Notes: generated from the letters alone by a model not told the origin. A DNA stretch of 64,000 bases from Anomaloglossus baeobatrachus (GCF_048569485.1 NC_134361.1:171075883-171139882); one strand, 5' to 3'; shown: positions 34,811 through 48,690, counted from the first letter of the stretch. Translations and numbers: made by a program.

Positions 34811-35802
34811 TGACGCCCAGAGAATGGGGTACTCGGTCCCGAGTGGTGTATAACTGGGGAATGTCACTTTTTTGGTGGCCGTTGCCCGACTCATGCCCTG
34901 GGTGCTTTTTAATGGGGAGTATTTACAGGATAGATTAAAGTCATTGGTATGACGCCTGCAGGTTGCGGTTAATATAGGGAAACCGCCGCTGCTCTCTAAG
35001 GCTGGTGATAATGGCAGCTGTGGTGGTAGGCCCTCCGCAGGTAGGGCTGAGCCCAGGAGATGTATATTGGAGTAATAAGGGAGGCCACACTGTGGGTTGT
35101 AATAACAGTCTCTACTCACTCTTGACCCTGGCTTGAACGGCTGGTTCAGGTCCCTGTAGTTCCAGTGCCAGTTGATGACTTGGTTGCTCTGTCCCTGGCA
35201 CCCTCAGTGTGGTAGCATGGAGCGTTTGGGGCCCAACTATCCCTTTTGTGTGGCAGTCTCCTTGTCCGTACGGCGGGCAGTGTGGACCCTGTAAGGCTGG
35301 TCTGTGTCCTGAACCCTGATCCTTGCTTTACTGCTGGTACCCCCAGATCTGTGGGTCAGTGAGGTCCGTGGAGGTCCCCTCACTGTGCAGTTATTTGCCA
35401 GTCCGTATGAAACTGGCGTCTGACTTAGGGCCCTGTGCCCCGTCGGTGCTCTGGTCCCAGCGGTACTCGGGTGTACCTGCCCTGGTGACCACTCTCCAGT
35501 GCCCCCGGGTCACCGTTACACGACCCAGCTCTCAGGCACCTCTTCCTCCTTCACTCTCTATTTCTGTACTGTCTGCTGTCCCCTCCTACCAGGCTGTCTA
35601 GTCCCCCTGATCTGGCTCCACCCTCTAGGTGGCCATCCCCTTGTGTCCGACTAGCCAGTGACCGCTGGTGTGGAGTGGAAACTTTGATTTTGGTGTGTTT
35701 AGGTGTTACTGGCACTGGTGTTCCAGGTCCCTGGGGGTAGGCCCTGCATCCCGGTGAGGATGCAGTACCTAGTAGTGCCCTAAGTGGCTCAGGGACGCTA
35801 CA
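34811..35802 (-). repeat. Old gypsy LTR H
   Basis: Minus orientation, starting TGTAGCGTCCCTGAGCCAC (right end) and ending GGGCGTCA (left end). It carries the family blocks in the same order as C, G, M and N. No matching target duplication was found; the two flanks belong to different repeats (a Tc1 end and a gypsy integrase), so the locus has been rearranged. Confidence 0.65.
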
Positions 35803-36620
35803 CAAACCAATGGCATGTGCGAAAGGATGAACCAAATCGTGATTGAACTACTGAAAACCTTACCATTGGAAGAGAGGAATTTATGGCCAGAGAAACTACC
35901 TGATCTAGTGGATATTTACAACAATATCCCAGTAAGTTCCACAAACTGTACTCCGGCATACCTTATGAGAGCGAGACCAAGATAATTACCAATTGATCTT
36001 GAAATGGGAATTGAGACTCCAGAAACCAATTCACCAGATGCTGATTGGGACTTTACACACCGAGAGCAATACAGAAAAGTACAAGAATGTGTAGAAAAGA
36101 GTTTGAACCAAAGCAGGAAAAAACAATAGAGAGTATAACAAAAATGCTCCAGCAGTATTCTTAACCCCTGGAGAAATTGTCTTAAAAAGGAAAAGAAGAC
36201 CCATAAACCCGATGATCAATGGGAAGCTGAACCTTATACTGTGTTTATCTTCCAATTTTGAATGAATGAAAGGTATTTCGGTCTGTTTTAGCGCTTACTG
36301 AACCATTGTCACTGGTTTAGATAAACAAACTTTTATTGCTGAGCTCCTGTTAACACTATGCGTTACAGCAATCCACTGTTGCTTTCATCAGGTATCATAA
36401 TATCTTAATTTTAATAATTCTATCCACGGGTGCCTCTCATTGCGCTTTCCCCCTTTTTCATTCACATCTTCCAATTTTGATAACAAGTAGACTTGCATGA
36501 TCAGCAAAGATAAAGGGAAGACAACAGCAACTGTCTCAAGAGATCACCTAAAAAATGTCCAGAACAATTGAAGTCCAAGGAAAAGATCCCTTGTCAGCCT
36601 CAACCCCCTGCACAAAAGAA
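35803..36620 (+). pseudogene. Old Ty3/gypsy integrase fossil I
   Basis: Plus-strand translation gives the integrase core end and C-terminal region: TNGMCERMNQIVIELLKTL, PLEERNLWPEKLPDLVDIY, NNIPVSSTNCTPAYLMRA and a YRKVQECVEKSLNQS block, then GEIVLKRKRR, all alignable with element B but clearly diverged. It is a fragment of an older relative, with several breaks, and is interrupted by a SINE-like insertion at 36262-36465. Confidence 0.85.
36262..36465 (-). mobile_element. SINE-like retroposon insertion 1
   Basis: 204 bp inserted in the integrase fossil, flanked by a perfect 15-bp duplication ATCTTCCAATTTTGA (36247-36261, 36466-36480), as left by LINE machinery. The minus strand carries CCTGATGAAAGCAACAGTGG...CTGTAACGCATAG, a version of the recurrent stem-loop motif. 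Confidence 0.75.
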
Positions 36621-37495
36621 AATGATTTGTACTGTACTCGGAGACATTCAAGCATCCAGCAGGAGGTTCAACTGAGTTCATTGAGGGGAGTGGGTAACTC
36701 CAGTGACCTGACTGCCTGACTGCTGTGCTGCTGTCAGTCTATCAGTCTGGCAATCCAGCAGTGGGTTCACCACTGGTCTCACTTGGTACTGTGGGAACCC
36801 GGATGTGAACGCCGGTGACCTGAGTGATGTCACAGCCCTTGTCCACCACTGCCATCAATGTGTCCCAGGAGCTACAGTGATTGGTGACATTTTCCATCAC
36901 CTCAGCTTCTGGATATAGCACAGCAGAGACCGTCGTGGGACATCATATGGATTACGTCGGACCTGCAGGTGTGTTTTGGGGGTTAAAAAATTGGTGAAAG
37001 TGGGTATTTTTTTATTATTTTAAAGAACGTTTGTGTTTGTTTGTTTGGTTTTTTTTTTTACTTACAGGGTTGGTAATGGGGGGGGCTCATAGACAGCTTT
37101 CCTTTACCAACCCAGGGCTTGATAGCAGCTGTGATTGTTGACAAATCACAGCTGACATCCATCAACCCTATATTTTGGCCCAATTGCTACCGCACCAGAG
37201 AAATCGAGATGGATGCGCCAATTGTGGGCAGGTGCGGGCTGCTATTTTTAGGCTGGGGAGCGCCCAATTATCATGGACCTTCCCAGCCTGAGAATACCTG
37301 TGCCCAGCTGTCTATTTTACCTGTGCTGGTTATCAAAAATAGGCGGGGAACAGCACATTATTTTTTATCTTTTTTCACTGCGCCTGCCAATCACAGTACT
37401 ACCAGTAGCAAAGATGGGTACAGCATTACAGGGGTTCGTCGTTCCTGCGACAGCACACATCGCTATGTGTAAGTTCATTAGTAGTCATGAGTCTC
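36621..37495. repeat. Mixed dispersed repeats
   Basis: Non-coding. 37100-37370 resembles a widespread amphibian repeat (GGCTGCTATTTTTAGGCTGG, CAGCTGTCTATTTTACCTG). 37430-37475 is a scrap of the CpG-rich MITE core (GTTCCTGCGACAGCACACAT). I see no gene. Confidence 0.5.
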
Positions 37496-37499
37496 TTAA

Positions 37500-38478
37500 T
37501 GGGGTTGTCCACTACATTTGTATTGATGGCCTATCCTTAGGATAGGTCATCAATGTCTGATCGGCCTGGGGTCCAACACACCACACCCCCGCCGATCAGC
37601 TGTGTTCTGTTCCGGTGGTGGCAGCAGAAAGCCGGAAATGCTCAGTTCTGGAGCTGCTCCATCTTCTTATAGCAGTACTGCATCTCCACCTCCTATTGAT
37701 TAGAATGGGAGGCGGATGTGCAGTACCTGGCAGCAGCTGCTATCAGAAGATGGAGCAGCTCCGGAACTGAGCATTTCCAGCTGCCCGCTGCCACAAGAGA
37801 ACAGCTGATCGGTAGGAGTGCGGAGTGTCGGACCCCGGCCAATCGGACATTGACCGCCTAACTTAAGACTAATGCCGGCGTCACACGCTACGATATATTG
37901 GGCGATATGTCGTGAGGGTCACGGATTCCGTGACGCACATCCGGCATCGTTAGAAATATCGTAGCGTGCGACAGCTACGAACGACTGTGAATGAGCAAAA
38001 ATACTCACCTTATCGTTGCTCGTTGACACGTCGTTCATTTTCATAATATCGTCCCTCCTTCTGTGCGCCGGTTGTTCATCGGTCCCGTGGTAGCACACAT
38101 CGCTCCGTGTGACACCCCGGGAACGACGAACACAGCTTACCTGCGTCCCGCTGGCAATGAGGAAGGATGGAGGTGGGCGGGATGTTACGTCCCGCTCATC
38201 TCCGCCCCTCCGCTTCTATTGGGTGGCCGCTGTATGACGTCGCTGTGACGCCGAACGTCCCTCCCCCTTCAGGTAGAGGATGTTCGCTGCCCACAGCGAC
38301 GTCGTCCGGGAGGTAAGTGCGTGTGACAGGGAGTTAACAACTTTGTGCGCCATGGGCAACTAATTGCCCGTGACGCACAAACGACGGGGGCGGGTGCGAT
38401 CATTCGTGCGATCGCACGATAGATCGTCCCGTGTGACGCTGGCCTAAGCCATCAATGTAAATAGAGTGGACAACCCCT
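37500..38478. mobile_element. TTAA-target inverted-repeat element
   Basis: The left end TGGGGTTGTCCACTACATTT and the right end, the complement of AGGGGTTGTCCACTCTATTT, form inverted repeats of about 30 bp. TTAA lies on both sides (37496-37499, 38479-38482), as for piggyBac- or Kolobok-type elements. Without the nested MITE (37873-38444) it is about 400 bp and has no protein. Confidence 0.7.
37873..38444. mobile_element. CpG-rich MITE, copy 2 (Harbinger-like)
   Basis: 572 bp flanked by TAA (37870-37872, 38445-38447), with ends TGCCGGCGTCACACG and CGTGTGACGCTGGCC. It shares its core with copies 1 and 3 and is inserted into the TTAA element. Confidence 0.75.
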
Positions 38479-38482
38479 TTAA

Positions 38483-38802
38483 TGGGAGTCTGTCCCTAGG
38501 CTTTTGCTGACCCCAACTGTGAGCTGCAGGATGTAGAAGCAGACCAAGCTCACACTACTTATTGGAAGCGTTCAGTGTACGCTGTGCATAGGCCGAAAAC
38601 TGCTAATCAGTGGTGTGGGAGGAGGTATACAGAACTCATGAATATGGAGGACTATATAGCAACAGATTTACTAGTCCGCTATTGATAATCTCCTGTTGAT
38701 AAACAGTGAATTTATCACGACTATTGCAAGCAGCCCAGTAAGTGACACAATGCTGGAATCAGCACCAGCATAAGAAATGTAAGTCAGGGACTTTGTGGCA
38801 TA
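38483..38802. repeat. Dispersed repeat fragment
   Basis: Non-coding. Its part around 38560-38660 (GTGCATAGGCCGAAAACTGC) recurs in inverted form at 41030-41215, so both are copies of one short repeat. Confidence 0.5.
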
Positions 38803-38806
38803 TATT

Positions 38807-40442
38807 TGACTCACCCCAGGGCTTTGGGGTACTCTGTCCAAGGCCTGATATTCACTGGGACGTATTACGAGTGGCTGTTGCCCGATTCTGTGACCCTTGA
38901 TGTCGCTTAATGGGGATTTGTACAAGGGAATAAAATAAAATATTTTTCATGACGCCATTTGTGGTATGTGGCTATATGAGGAAAGCAGCCACTGCAAAGT
39001 CTCTCACTGATGGGACTGGTGGTATTGGGCAGCTTACTCTCCACAAGTAGAGCTAGGCCCCAGGGGAGGATAATGGTGGTTGTAGTATATAGATGCAGAG
39101 GTGTAGGAAGAATTCAGACAACACAGGGGCTGAGGTTTAACTTGTGCTTTACTCACTGGTTTGAAGTGTCTGCAACCCGACTGATGCTGGTCTCTACCAA
39201 TCCGGTATTCCCTTTGTTCCAGTGCCGGTGTAGTGATCTGGTGAGCTTTACTTTCATGCAACCATGTGTAGTTGGTGGGTCCCCGTGGCTTGGAGCGTTT
39301 TTGGGGTCCCCTACGGTTTCACAGTCCTGGCCCGTATGGCAGGCAGCTTGAACCTCTCTTGGGTCGGACCTCTGATCCCGTTCCCTCTTTGCTGCTGTGC
39401 CCCGGACACTAATGTCGGTAAGGTCCTTAATGGTCTCCTCACCGGGCAGATTCTTATCAGGTGAGCCTGAAGCGTCTTCCTGAACTAGGGCTCTGTACCC
39501 CGTCAGTGCACGATCCAGTTAGTACTCGTACTGTACTCTCCCTGGCAACCGTACTCCTTTTTACTCAGAAAATGACTAAGGGTGCCAAATACACTGGAAC
39601 AAAAATAACCCAAATAGTGTTATAGGAAATAATAAAAGGTAAATACCAAAATATCAAAAGGTTCCATGCATGTAATATTATGGGCATAGATGCCCAGGCT
39701 GTATGTACAAACAAAACTGAAATTACCAAAAGGAGACCATACAGAGAGCCATAAAATATAATTTTTATTAATTTAAGAATAAAAACAAGGTATAGACAAG
39801 AGTGATTGAAAGAAACACCAACATAAACAGCAGGGGAGAAATGAGTAAAATAATTGTGCCGGTACAAAGCTATGCATACACAGCACTGCTTATACTGTCA
39901 GAGAAGTTTTAGTAATAATGGAACAATTATATGCATAAGCAGGCAGGGTCATAGATAATAGAGGGTACAAGTGACAATCAGAAATATACCATCACATTAA
40001 ATCCACAGCGATCAGAGTGATATCTTCAAAATGATCCATAGCAATTACCTAATGGCATCTCCTCCTGCTGGTGCTGGCGTCCGTCCCTACACGTGTTTCA
40101 GCATAAAGCCTTCATCAGGGGGCGTTTTTACTCAGTCACTTTACTGTCTGTACTGACTTCTGATTGAACGTCTCACTCACTTCACGTATACTGCCTTCTC
40201 TGTGGCAAGATGCCCATCACCCATCCACTCCACTGACTAGCCCTTCCTCCCAGGTTTCTAACTAGTGGATTGGATGAGTCCCGACCAATAGGTGGCCATC
40301 CATCAGTCCCATCTCTAGCTTGACACCCAGTTTGGGGAAAAGGGCATGGATTTGTGTGTGTTGTGGTGTTTACTGGCACCCGTCTTCCAGGAATCCGGGG
40401 TTAGTTGTACCCCGTGGCACCTGACACTCAGGGGGCGCCACA
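38807..40442 (-). repeat. Old solo gypsy LTR M with a SINE-like insertion
   Basis: Minus orientation, starting TGTGGCGCCCCCTGAGTGTC at 40442 and ending at TGACTCACCCC (38807), flanked by TATT (38803-38806, 40443-40446). The LTR itself is about 1.07 kb; the rest is an insertion at 39569-40124. It keeps the family blocks (a CATGACGCCATTTGTGG block near 38948 and TTTACTCACTGG near 39150). Confidence 0.8.
39569..40124 (-). mobile_element. SINE-like retroposon insertion 2
   Basis: 556 bp flanked by an 11-bp duplication TTTTTACTCAG (39558-39568, 40125-40135). On the minus strand the head reads CCCCCTGATGAAGGC...GCTGAAACACGTGTAGGG, again the recurrent stem-loop motif, followed by AT-rich sequence. 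It is long for a classic SINE and no coding frame is seen. Confidence 0.7.
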
Positions 40443-40446
40443 TATT

Positions 40447-41262
40447 AACCTTAGATAAAAGTTTAGAATGCTTTTATGTATTGGAAAGAATGATGTTTAG
40501 AAGAATTTGTGACGCATTCATACTCATAGATAGAAATAAATAATAAGCGCATACTGTTACTGACGTTACATACAGTCATTAGCATGTGAGGCACTCATAT
40601 GGCTATGTAATGACATTCATTATCTGATGAAGCAGAAATTCATCAGATGGTGCAGATTAAAGCTCATCCATGCAGAAAGCATCCTCTTGTGGCCACATCC
40701 CTTCCTCAGCGACACAAATGACTAACATTCTAATAAACTACCATAAGTATCATGGTCACGATCCAGATCACGGCAGTCTGTGAAGAGACAGTTAGGAGCG
40801 CTGGAAGCCATAAGCAATAAAAGGTTGGTAACAGCAAAATCTTGGTTAGAATATAAAGGACTATCAGACGTGAAGGTACAACTTTTGCCATCTAATCAGA
40901 GAGCAGCAGATCTAGAAGTAGAAACCCGGATCCCAGCGTTGTCAGTAGCGTGCTTGCTACAATTTTTATATCACTGTTTATCAGCAAGAGATTTTCACTA
41001 GAGGACTAGTAAACCTGATGTCATGTAGTCCTCCTTATTCATGAACTCTTTATATCCCTGTCCCACCACTGATTAGCAGCTTTCTGCCTATACACAGTGT
41101 AAACAGAAAGATGCCAATCAGTGGTTTGGACAGGGGTTATTCAGAACTCAGAATTCAGAGATCTGCAGCAGATAAATCAGGGTCTATGTAGTATTCTGCT
41201 CTCATATTAGTGACAGATCCCCTTTAAGATTATTTTGAGACTAGGTTTCAGAGACTTAATTT
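40447..41262. other. Non-coding stretch with a short repeat
   Basis: No gene. 41030-41215 is an inverted relative of 38560-38660. The rest is unassigned. Confidence 0.45.
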
Positions 41263-41265
41263 TAA

Positions 41266-42968
41266 GGCCTCTGTTCCACTTGCGCATAGCATCCGATGCA
41301 AGAGCCTCAGAAGCGATATGCTAATGAACCTCTGCTCCCACTGTGCTGCGAGCATGAGCTGAGGGTCATGCGACGGTAATCCGATCTTACGATCGGATCA
41401 CAGCTGCTGGAAAGAGGGAGGAAGCACCTTTTCCCTCTCCTCTGCTGCCTGTCTGTGTATACATCACACTGTAGTCAAATGACATCTGAGTGCAGTGCGA
41501 CATTTCTCACACACACACACACGCGCACACACACACACACACTTGATTGGGTGCGTGGGAGCCGAGACTCGCCGCCAAATACAGCATTCTGTGATTAATT
41601 TTTCATGCTGATATGGCATGAGAAATCAATTGCAGGTGGACACTGCCGCATAGTTTTGCAGTTGTGCAAGTGCAATCCGATGTTTTATCGGATTGCACTT
41701 GTCCCTGCAAAACGCAAGTGGAACTGACTCGCCCACCCCAGGGCCTTAGGTGACTCGGTGTCGGGCCGGACTAGTCCGGGGTAGTCAACGGTGGCGGGGC
41801 CCGACTCTGTGACCCTGGTGGAGTCAGTTAATGTGGCGATATTGGGGAGGTGATGATAATGTTTATATGAATATTCGTGACGCCACCTGTGGTAATTTGC
41901 AGCTATGGAGCCGCAGCTGCTGGAAGGGACCTCCGGGGCTGCTGTTATGGCAGCTGAGGTGTTTCTTGCTCTCCACAGGTAGAGCAGATACCCCGGGGCA
42001 ACCTTTGGTGCTTGGTAAAGTCTATGGTGTTTAATGATGAGGTACACGATAAACCAGACGACGCAGGACTTTCAGTTAAGAGGTTTTACTCACTGTTCAG
42101 TCACTGCAGTAGACCGGTTACCCACGGAATGCCAGGATCCGCTGTCAGGGGCCGCCGCCGATCCCGGATAGGTCAACAGTCAGTCCCGGTGTACCCCTCT
42201 TGTGTGTGTCCTTTTCTGACTGACTTCCTAGCCTTCAACTGTTTTAGCTGGTCTTGGCCTCCACCACAGGGCCTGTACAAAGGGGGTTGACCGCAGTCGT
42301 ATCTTGCCCTCTTCACCGGGGGTCTGTGGCGAGAAGTGGCCCTGGGTGCTTGCAACGATCTCCCAGGCCTTCGGTTTTACTTTTGAGGAATTGTCTTTCT
42401 TCCCTGTCTAGGGACCGTCCCTGAATGCAGCCAGATCCCTCCACCCGATGTTGTCAGTGGAACAGGTCACGGGACAATTGCCCTTCCGTGGCCTTGGAAT
42501 CCTTTCTTCTTTTCTTTCAGTGTCACCTGGGCCTAACTAGACCCCAGGATCTCCACCAGGAACCTCTTTCTGTCTCTGTCCTTTCTGTCTGCTGTCCTCT
42601 CCTGACAGCCCACCTCCTCACTCCTTCTCTCTCACTGCCTGACAGGCTGACTAGACGGACTGAACTTGAACTTCCTAGTTACCTTTATCTACTCTCTCTT
42701 TCTGACTCCTCCCACACACCCACTGGCTAGGCCCCACCCACACCATTGGGACCAGTGATGGGACTTACGGCCCCATGAGCTAAACATCTATGGGGGTTGC
42801 TGCCACTATCCCTGACCCGGTGTATGCCTACCGATTGGTGTGTGCAAGTTTTGTCTGTACACCGGCAGTTGACCCCATTCTTACCCGGGATGGGATACCA
42901 CACCTCTGGCTGAGGTGCAATATCTTTTGTGGCGACGGAAGCCTCAGGGGCGCCACAGAACCGAGGCC
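41266..42968. mobile_element. MITE (TAA target), split by solo LTR N
   Basis: The ends GGCCTCTGTTCCACTTGCG (41266) and the complement of GGCCTCGGTTCCACTTGCG (ending 42968) become continuous when LTR N (41725-42957 plus its GAAC copy) is set aside. TAA flanks lie at 41263-41265 and 42969-42971. About 460 bp on its own, with a CA-rich stretch at 41510-41540 and no protein. Confidence 0.75.
41725..42957 (-). repeat. Solo gypsy LTR N
   Basis: A 1233-bp LTR in minus orientation, starting TGTGGCGCCCCTGAGG and ending at TGACTCGCCC, with duplication GAAC (41721-41724, 42958-42961). It holds the ATTCGTGACGCCACC block at 41873 and TTTACTCACTG near 42090. It sits in the right terminal repeat of a MITE. 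Confidence 0.85.
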
Positions 42969-43034
42969 TAATTGTAACTTTCCCAGAGAAACAATATCAT
43001 ATTCTATAAAATATCTAAGTGCTACATGTGGATT

Positions 43035-43520
43035 TCATACTTTACATTGTTTAAGGCCCCAGCTTCTCCTGCGATGTATATGCCCCCAGCATCTCCTGTG
43101 ATGTATATGCCCCTAGTGTTCCGTCTCCTGTAATGTATATGCCCCAGCCACGGCTGTGATGTATATGCTCTCAGCATCTCCTGTGATGTATATGCCCCTA
43201 GCGTGTCCTTTAATGTATATGCACCAGCCTCTCCTGTAATGTACATGCCCCAGCCCCTCCTGTGATGCATATGCTCTCAGTGTCTCCTGCAATTTATGTG
43301 CCCCAGATTCTCCTGTGATGTATATGCCCCCAGCTTCTCCAGTGATGAATATATGCCCCCAGCCTCTCTTGTGATGTATATATGCCCCAACCCCTCCTGT
43401 GATGTATATATGCCCAACCCCTCCTGTGATGTATATATGCCCCAACCCCTCCTGTGATGTATATATGCCCCAACCCCTCCTGTGATGTATATATGCCCCA
43501 GTGTCTCCTATGTGATGTCT
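43035..43520. repeat. Minisatellite, unit about 27-31 bp
   Basis: About 16 imperfect tandem copies of a unit like CCCCTCCTGTGATGTATATG plus a few bases (GCCCCA). The apparent repeat-rich open frame on the minus strand is a by-product. Confidence 0.85.
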
Positions 43521-44794
<1,274 letters not shown>

Positions 44795-45214
44795 TTTTTC
44801 TTTTTTTTTTTGCTCTCTGTCTTGTTTTAAATGAACAAATCAGTTTACAACAGATGTTTTCACTTGGACATTGTGATTCACTGGGACATGTTCAGATTTC
44901 CTCTTATAAAATCAGCATATATTTTTGTCCATGTTACCTATGAATAAGGACCTGTTCTAGGGTCTAAAAAATGTCAGGTTTTGGTTATGTTTTTTAATTT
45001 TGTATGTAATTTTAACATTATGATCTAAATAAAACAGAACAACTCTTAGATTACCAAGGGGGCCTTGTCCCACCTGTATCAGAGGATAGACTGTCCTTGT
45101 AAACCCCACAATGCCTATGATTCCTCGTAGAGGTACCGCCTGAAAGAAAGAAGGGAACATAGGGGGGAGACTTTTAAATAATGAAATACTGCAGCAGACA
45201 CTCCCCTCTCCCCC
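44795..45214. other. Non-coding stretch, nothing recognised
   Basis: AT-rich. A C-run lies at 45203-45220. No supported feature. Confidence 0.45.
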
Positions 45215-45730
45215 CCCCCCAAGATGGCGGATCTGGTTCTGGTTTCGGAGGCAGTTTATGACTTCCAGATTTGGATTTCTCAGACCCCCCGACTTGCTGG
45301 ACTGTGAGGACTACCCCTGCCCGAGGAGCACTCCCCCTCGCTGCCCTGGGAATCCGTATGCTGTTTCAGCACATCCTGCTCTGGTGGAGAGTTCTCTTCC
45401 ATCCTGACTAGGGGAGAAGTAATACTCACCAGAATGCAGTGAAGGTGACTCCTCATACCACCCGGAAATTTCCCACCGGAATGCGTTCGCTGGGCACCGC
45501 CATCTTGGAACACCTTGTGCATGCGCAGGTGACGAACTTCCGGGTGCCGCGTCACTTCCTCTTCACCCCGGTGTTCCATCAGCAGGGCGCCCGTCTCGCA
45601 GGCTCCATGTGAGGATCACATAGCCTGCAGTGACGCAGAGCCGAGCTCCTGCTCCAGACCCGCACCCCACCACAGCAGACAGCCGAAGCCCTGGGGAGGT
45701 GCATCCAGGCCCGAATGCCGGCTTTTGGTA
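45215..45730. other. CpG-rich block
   Basis: Many CpGs, AAGATGGCGG near 45220 and GGGCACCGCCATCTTGG near 45494 (inverted relatives). No transcript or gene can be read from it. It could be the head of a mobile element or a small CpG island; I cannot decide. Confidence 0.35.
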
Positions 45731-45774
45731 AGAACCAAACTTCCACACCGGGTCAGACCTGGGAGTTTCCATGG

Positions 45775-45862
45775 GTTGTCCCATCAGGACAGGAAACCAA
45801 ACTGATGTGGAGGAGAAGTACCTCCCTTTTATTTCAGTGGGTTTCCTGTCCTGAGGTGGGCG
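45775..45862. repeat. Short inverted repeat
   Basis: CCCATCAGGACAGGAAACC and GGGTTTCCTGTCCTGAGGTG are near-perfect complements separated by about 40 bases and could fold into a hairpin. They are probably the ends of a tiny foldback element. Confidence 0.6.
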
Positions 45863-45943
45863 GAACCTCTCTCAGGTGGTGCTGTCATAGGCGAAAGGGA
45901 AAAGTAGGGATTTTATCAAAACAGCAGGAAGCTGACGAGTAAG

Positions 45944-46154
45944 GCCGGTTTCACATCTGCGTTGTTTCGACCTAAACGGACTCAGTCATTAATGTATTAC
46001 AGTTCATTTATTTACAGTGTAAGCGCGACACCATGTGGACACATGCGGGTAGTGCATGAGGCATGCTGTCGCTCTTCCACTGTAAATAAATGAACTGTAC
46101 TGCATTAGTGACGGAGTCCGTTTGCTTCGAAACAACGCAGATGTGAAACGGGCC
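45944..46154. mobile_element. Foldback MITE (TAA target)
   Basis: 211 bp with ends GGCCGGTTTCACATCTGCG and the complement of GGCCCGTTTCACATCTGCG, nearly a full-length palindrome, flanked by TAA (45941-45943, 46155-46157). Confidence 0.8.
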
Positions 46155-46157
46155 TAA

Positions 46158-48420
46158 GTGACACATCGCTGGAATCAGGGTCACGTCCCCGACATTTTGC
46201 TGCTCTCAGATGGGGTAGAAAAACCTGGTGACAGATTCCCTTGAAGGACTCCAATGAATGTGTGTATCTTTTCTGAACAGATTTCTACATGCTTGATATT
46301 CCCAGATAGGTGATGTGACGCGTCACAGACGAGGATGTTCTCTATCCCTGCTGAACACAACATGGCCGATATAAAGCATTACAGTTACATTTATTACATC
46401 ACCACATCTTCAGTAAGGCCATTGTATTCATCTCCGCTCCCGGTTTTCTACAATTGTCTTCACTAAAAGCGGAGATTACAATTGTGGGTCCTGTGCATAC
46501 ACTGTGAGCTTCAATCAATGTCACAGCAGGAGTCTTCAGCCATTGATTACTGTTGGAAGTGATTGCGGGCAATCGTTATGTAACTATGCTCATTAATAGC
46601 TGGCGATCAGCTAACCCACTGCCACTAATAAAGAGTAATAACCGGAATGGTGAACGCATCTATAAACTCGCCAACTCCCCTGATTTGTCACCCTCATGCT
46701 TTTTCTTACAAACACTTATAGAAAAGAATTGAATTGTTATACAGAGCGACCGAATACTACAGACTAAATCATTGCATAACCAATGGTGCACGCTTCTAAG
46801 GAAGGTTAATTCCGATGTTGTCCCTCATGCAAGGGGTCCCTAGGCTAGCCCTAACCTCAAGATTACCCCTAATAGTGGAGATGCCTGAGACCGGTACCTG
46901 GCTAAGCATCCAATAATATCAACCAAGAAGAAAAAGAACCACGCTGGAGGATACAAATGGGCTGATAGAGTAAACATCAGTGGAGATCACAGCATTGAAC
47001 ATTACGGAAGCATTGCAGCAACATTTCAGCACAAGGATCGTCCTTCTTCAGGCTCTGTAAGTGAGCAGGTGCCAGGGAAGGAAAAGGAGGCGCATGAGAC
47101 AGTTCTGTACACAGTACTGTAATTTTATTAGTGCACATGATTTGAGCAAGGCTCATCAAAGGGAGCCAGGTCTTACCCAAATTTAGGAGAATATTCACAT
47201 TTTCTCAGGAAGGGGGGGGATGCAATTCCCCTCACTAAATATTCTCCTCCTAAACACAGCCATGTTACGCTCCTGTGCACACATTAGTGTGCATGACAAG
47301 GGTGAGGTTATTTTAAACCCCACCAAGGAAAAAAAAAAAAGCTGCCGATTGCCACCAGTACGTCGAGATTTTTACAAACATCAGAGACTGTAATGTCGGC
47401 GTCAGGATCTGTTCAGACTACTGATTTTGACACTCCGTCTGACAACTTCTCTGAGGTCTGAAATCAGAGCAGGCTGACTCGGGCGTTGACCAACAGATTG
47501 GTAGTTCATAGATAGGCAAGCAAAAATTAGTCTCTGCTGCTTTGCTTGTGAGTTGTCTTTGATCACATGTTGTGGGGGAGACAATCACTTCTGCTCCCCT
47601 CCTAATATGCTGGCCAGACACTTTCATTAATGCCAGCTATAGGTTATATTAGCTAGTCTGGTGAGGTGTTGTGATTCACACAAACTGGTGGTTGAGGTAC
47701 TAGTTTCTGTGTGCAATTGTTGCCTTTTTGTTGCTACCTTCCTGCTCCCCCCCCATCCCCAGTCTCTCAGTGTTTGTTTCTGTGTGTTCGCAGTGTGTCA
47801 GAGATTTGGTTTTCCCGTTTGTCTTAATCGGTTTCCATCTCTTCTGTCCCTTCCTTCCCTAGTAGGAGGGGAGCATCAGATCAGTTCTGGTCAGGAGCTT
47901 AGCCAGGCATGGGTCTCCAGCATCTCTTCTATTCAGGGTAACCTTAAGGTTAGGGACAGCCTAGGGGCCCCTATCATGAGGGACAGCATGCGAGCCCCAA
48001 TATAGTTCTCTGTGTCTCTGTGGTGTTGGCGCATGCATAGGAGCTATTGTGAGACGCTCTCGTGCATGCGCCAATTAAGCTGACTGCCTGGCGGCGATAT
48101 GGGAGAGTCTGTAATGGCACACGCATGCGAATCAGGTGGCGCCAGTAATGCGGTGGTCAGGTGACCGGCACATATAAACAGGCGGGAATTATTCAGTTTT
48201 ATACCCCCTCTCTCCTGCTGAAGCCAGAATACCAGTCAAGTGCAAAACATACATTGGGGACCAACTCTTTTTAAGGGCACCTGTCTGGGGACCCCCCCAC
48301 CCCTTTCTAAGGTCATTTGTCTGTAGGTCACTGGCTGTTCCATCCAGTCCAATAACTGGGTATTTCATTTTATTACTACCAGTGTATGTCATTTTAGGAT
48401 TATCTTATGTCTGCTTTACT
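46158..48420. other. Non-coding stretch with repeat scraps
   Basis: No gene recognised. 47010-47055 carries another copy of the recurrent stem-loop motif on the minus strand (CCTGAAGAAGGACGATCCTT ... TGCTGAAATG). A TATA-like ATATAAACAGGCGGG lies near 48175 in a stretch with LTR-like composition, but I cannot fix element ends. Confidence 0.4.
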
Positions 48421-48424
48421 TATA

Positions 48425-48690
48425 TATAGTTACTTAGGTTGAAAAAAGCCCTAGGTCCATCTAGTTCAACCTTCCTCCACCAGTTCTACATTTTGTCATT
48501 AAGTAATTTATAACCAACAATGTTGTGTACTGAGGAAATCATCCAGCCCTTTCTTAAAAGCGGTTATAGTATCTGCCATTACTACCTCTTGTGGTCGGGT
48601 ATTGTACAATATGACTGCTCTAACTTGAAACCCTTTTCCTAGTTAGCTGTCAGCATCGCCATTCATCCACTTGCAGTGAGTATTTATTGT
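48425..48690. repeat. Widespread amphibian dispersed repeat
   Basis: TAGGTTGAAAAAAGCC, CCATCTAGTTCAACCTTCC, ATCCAGCCCTTTCTTAAAAG and TCTGCCATTACTACCTCTTG are hallmarks, as I recall, of a very common frog repeat. No coding content. Confidence 0.6.

Noticed and set aside
35323-35601. Open frame inside LTR H
   Set aside because: It lies in non-coding LTR sequence, is not shared by the other LTR copies, and has no domain.
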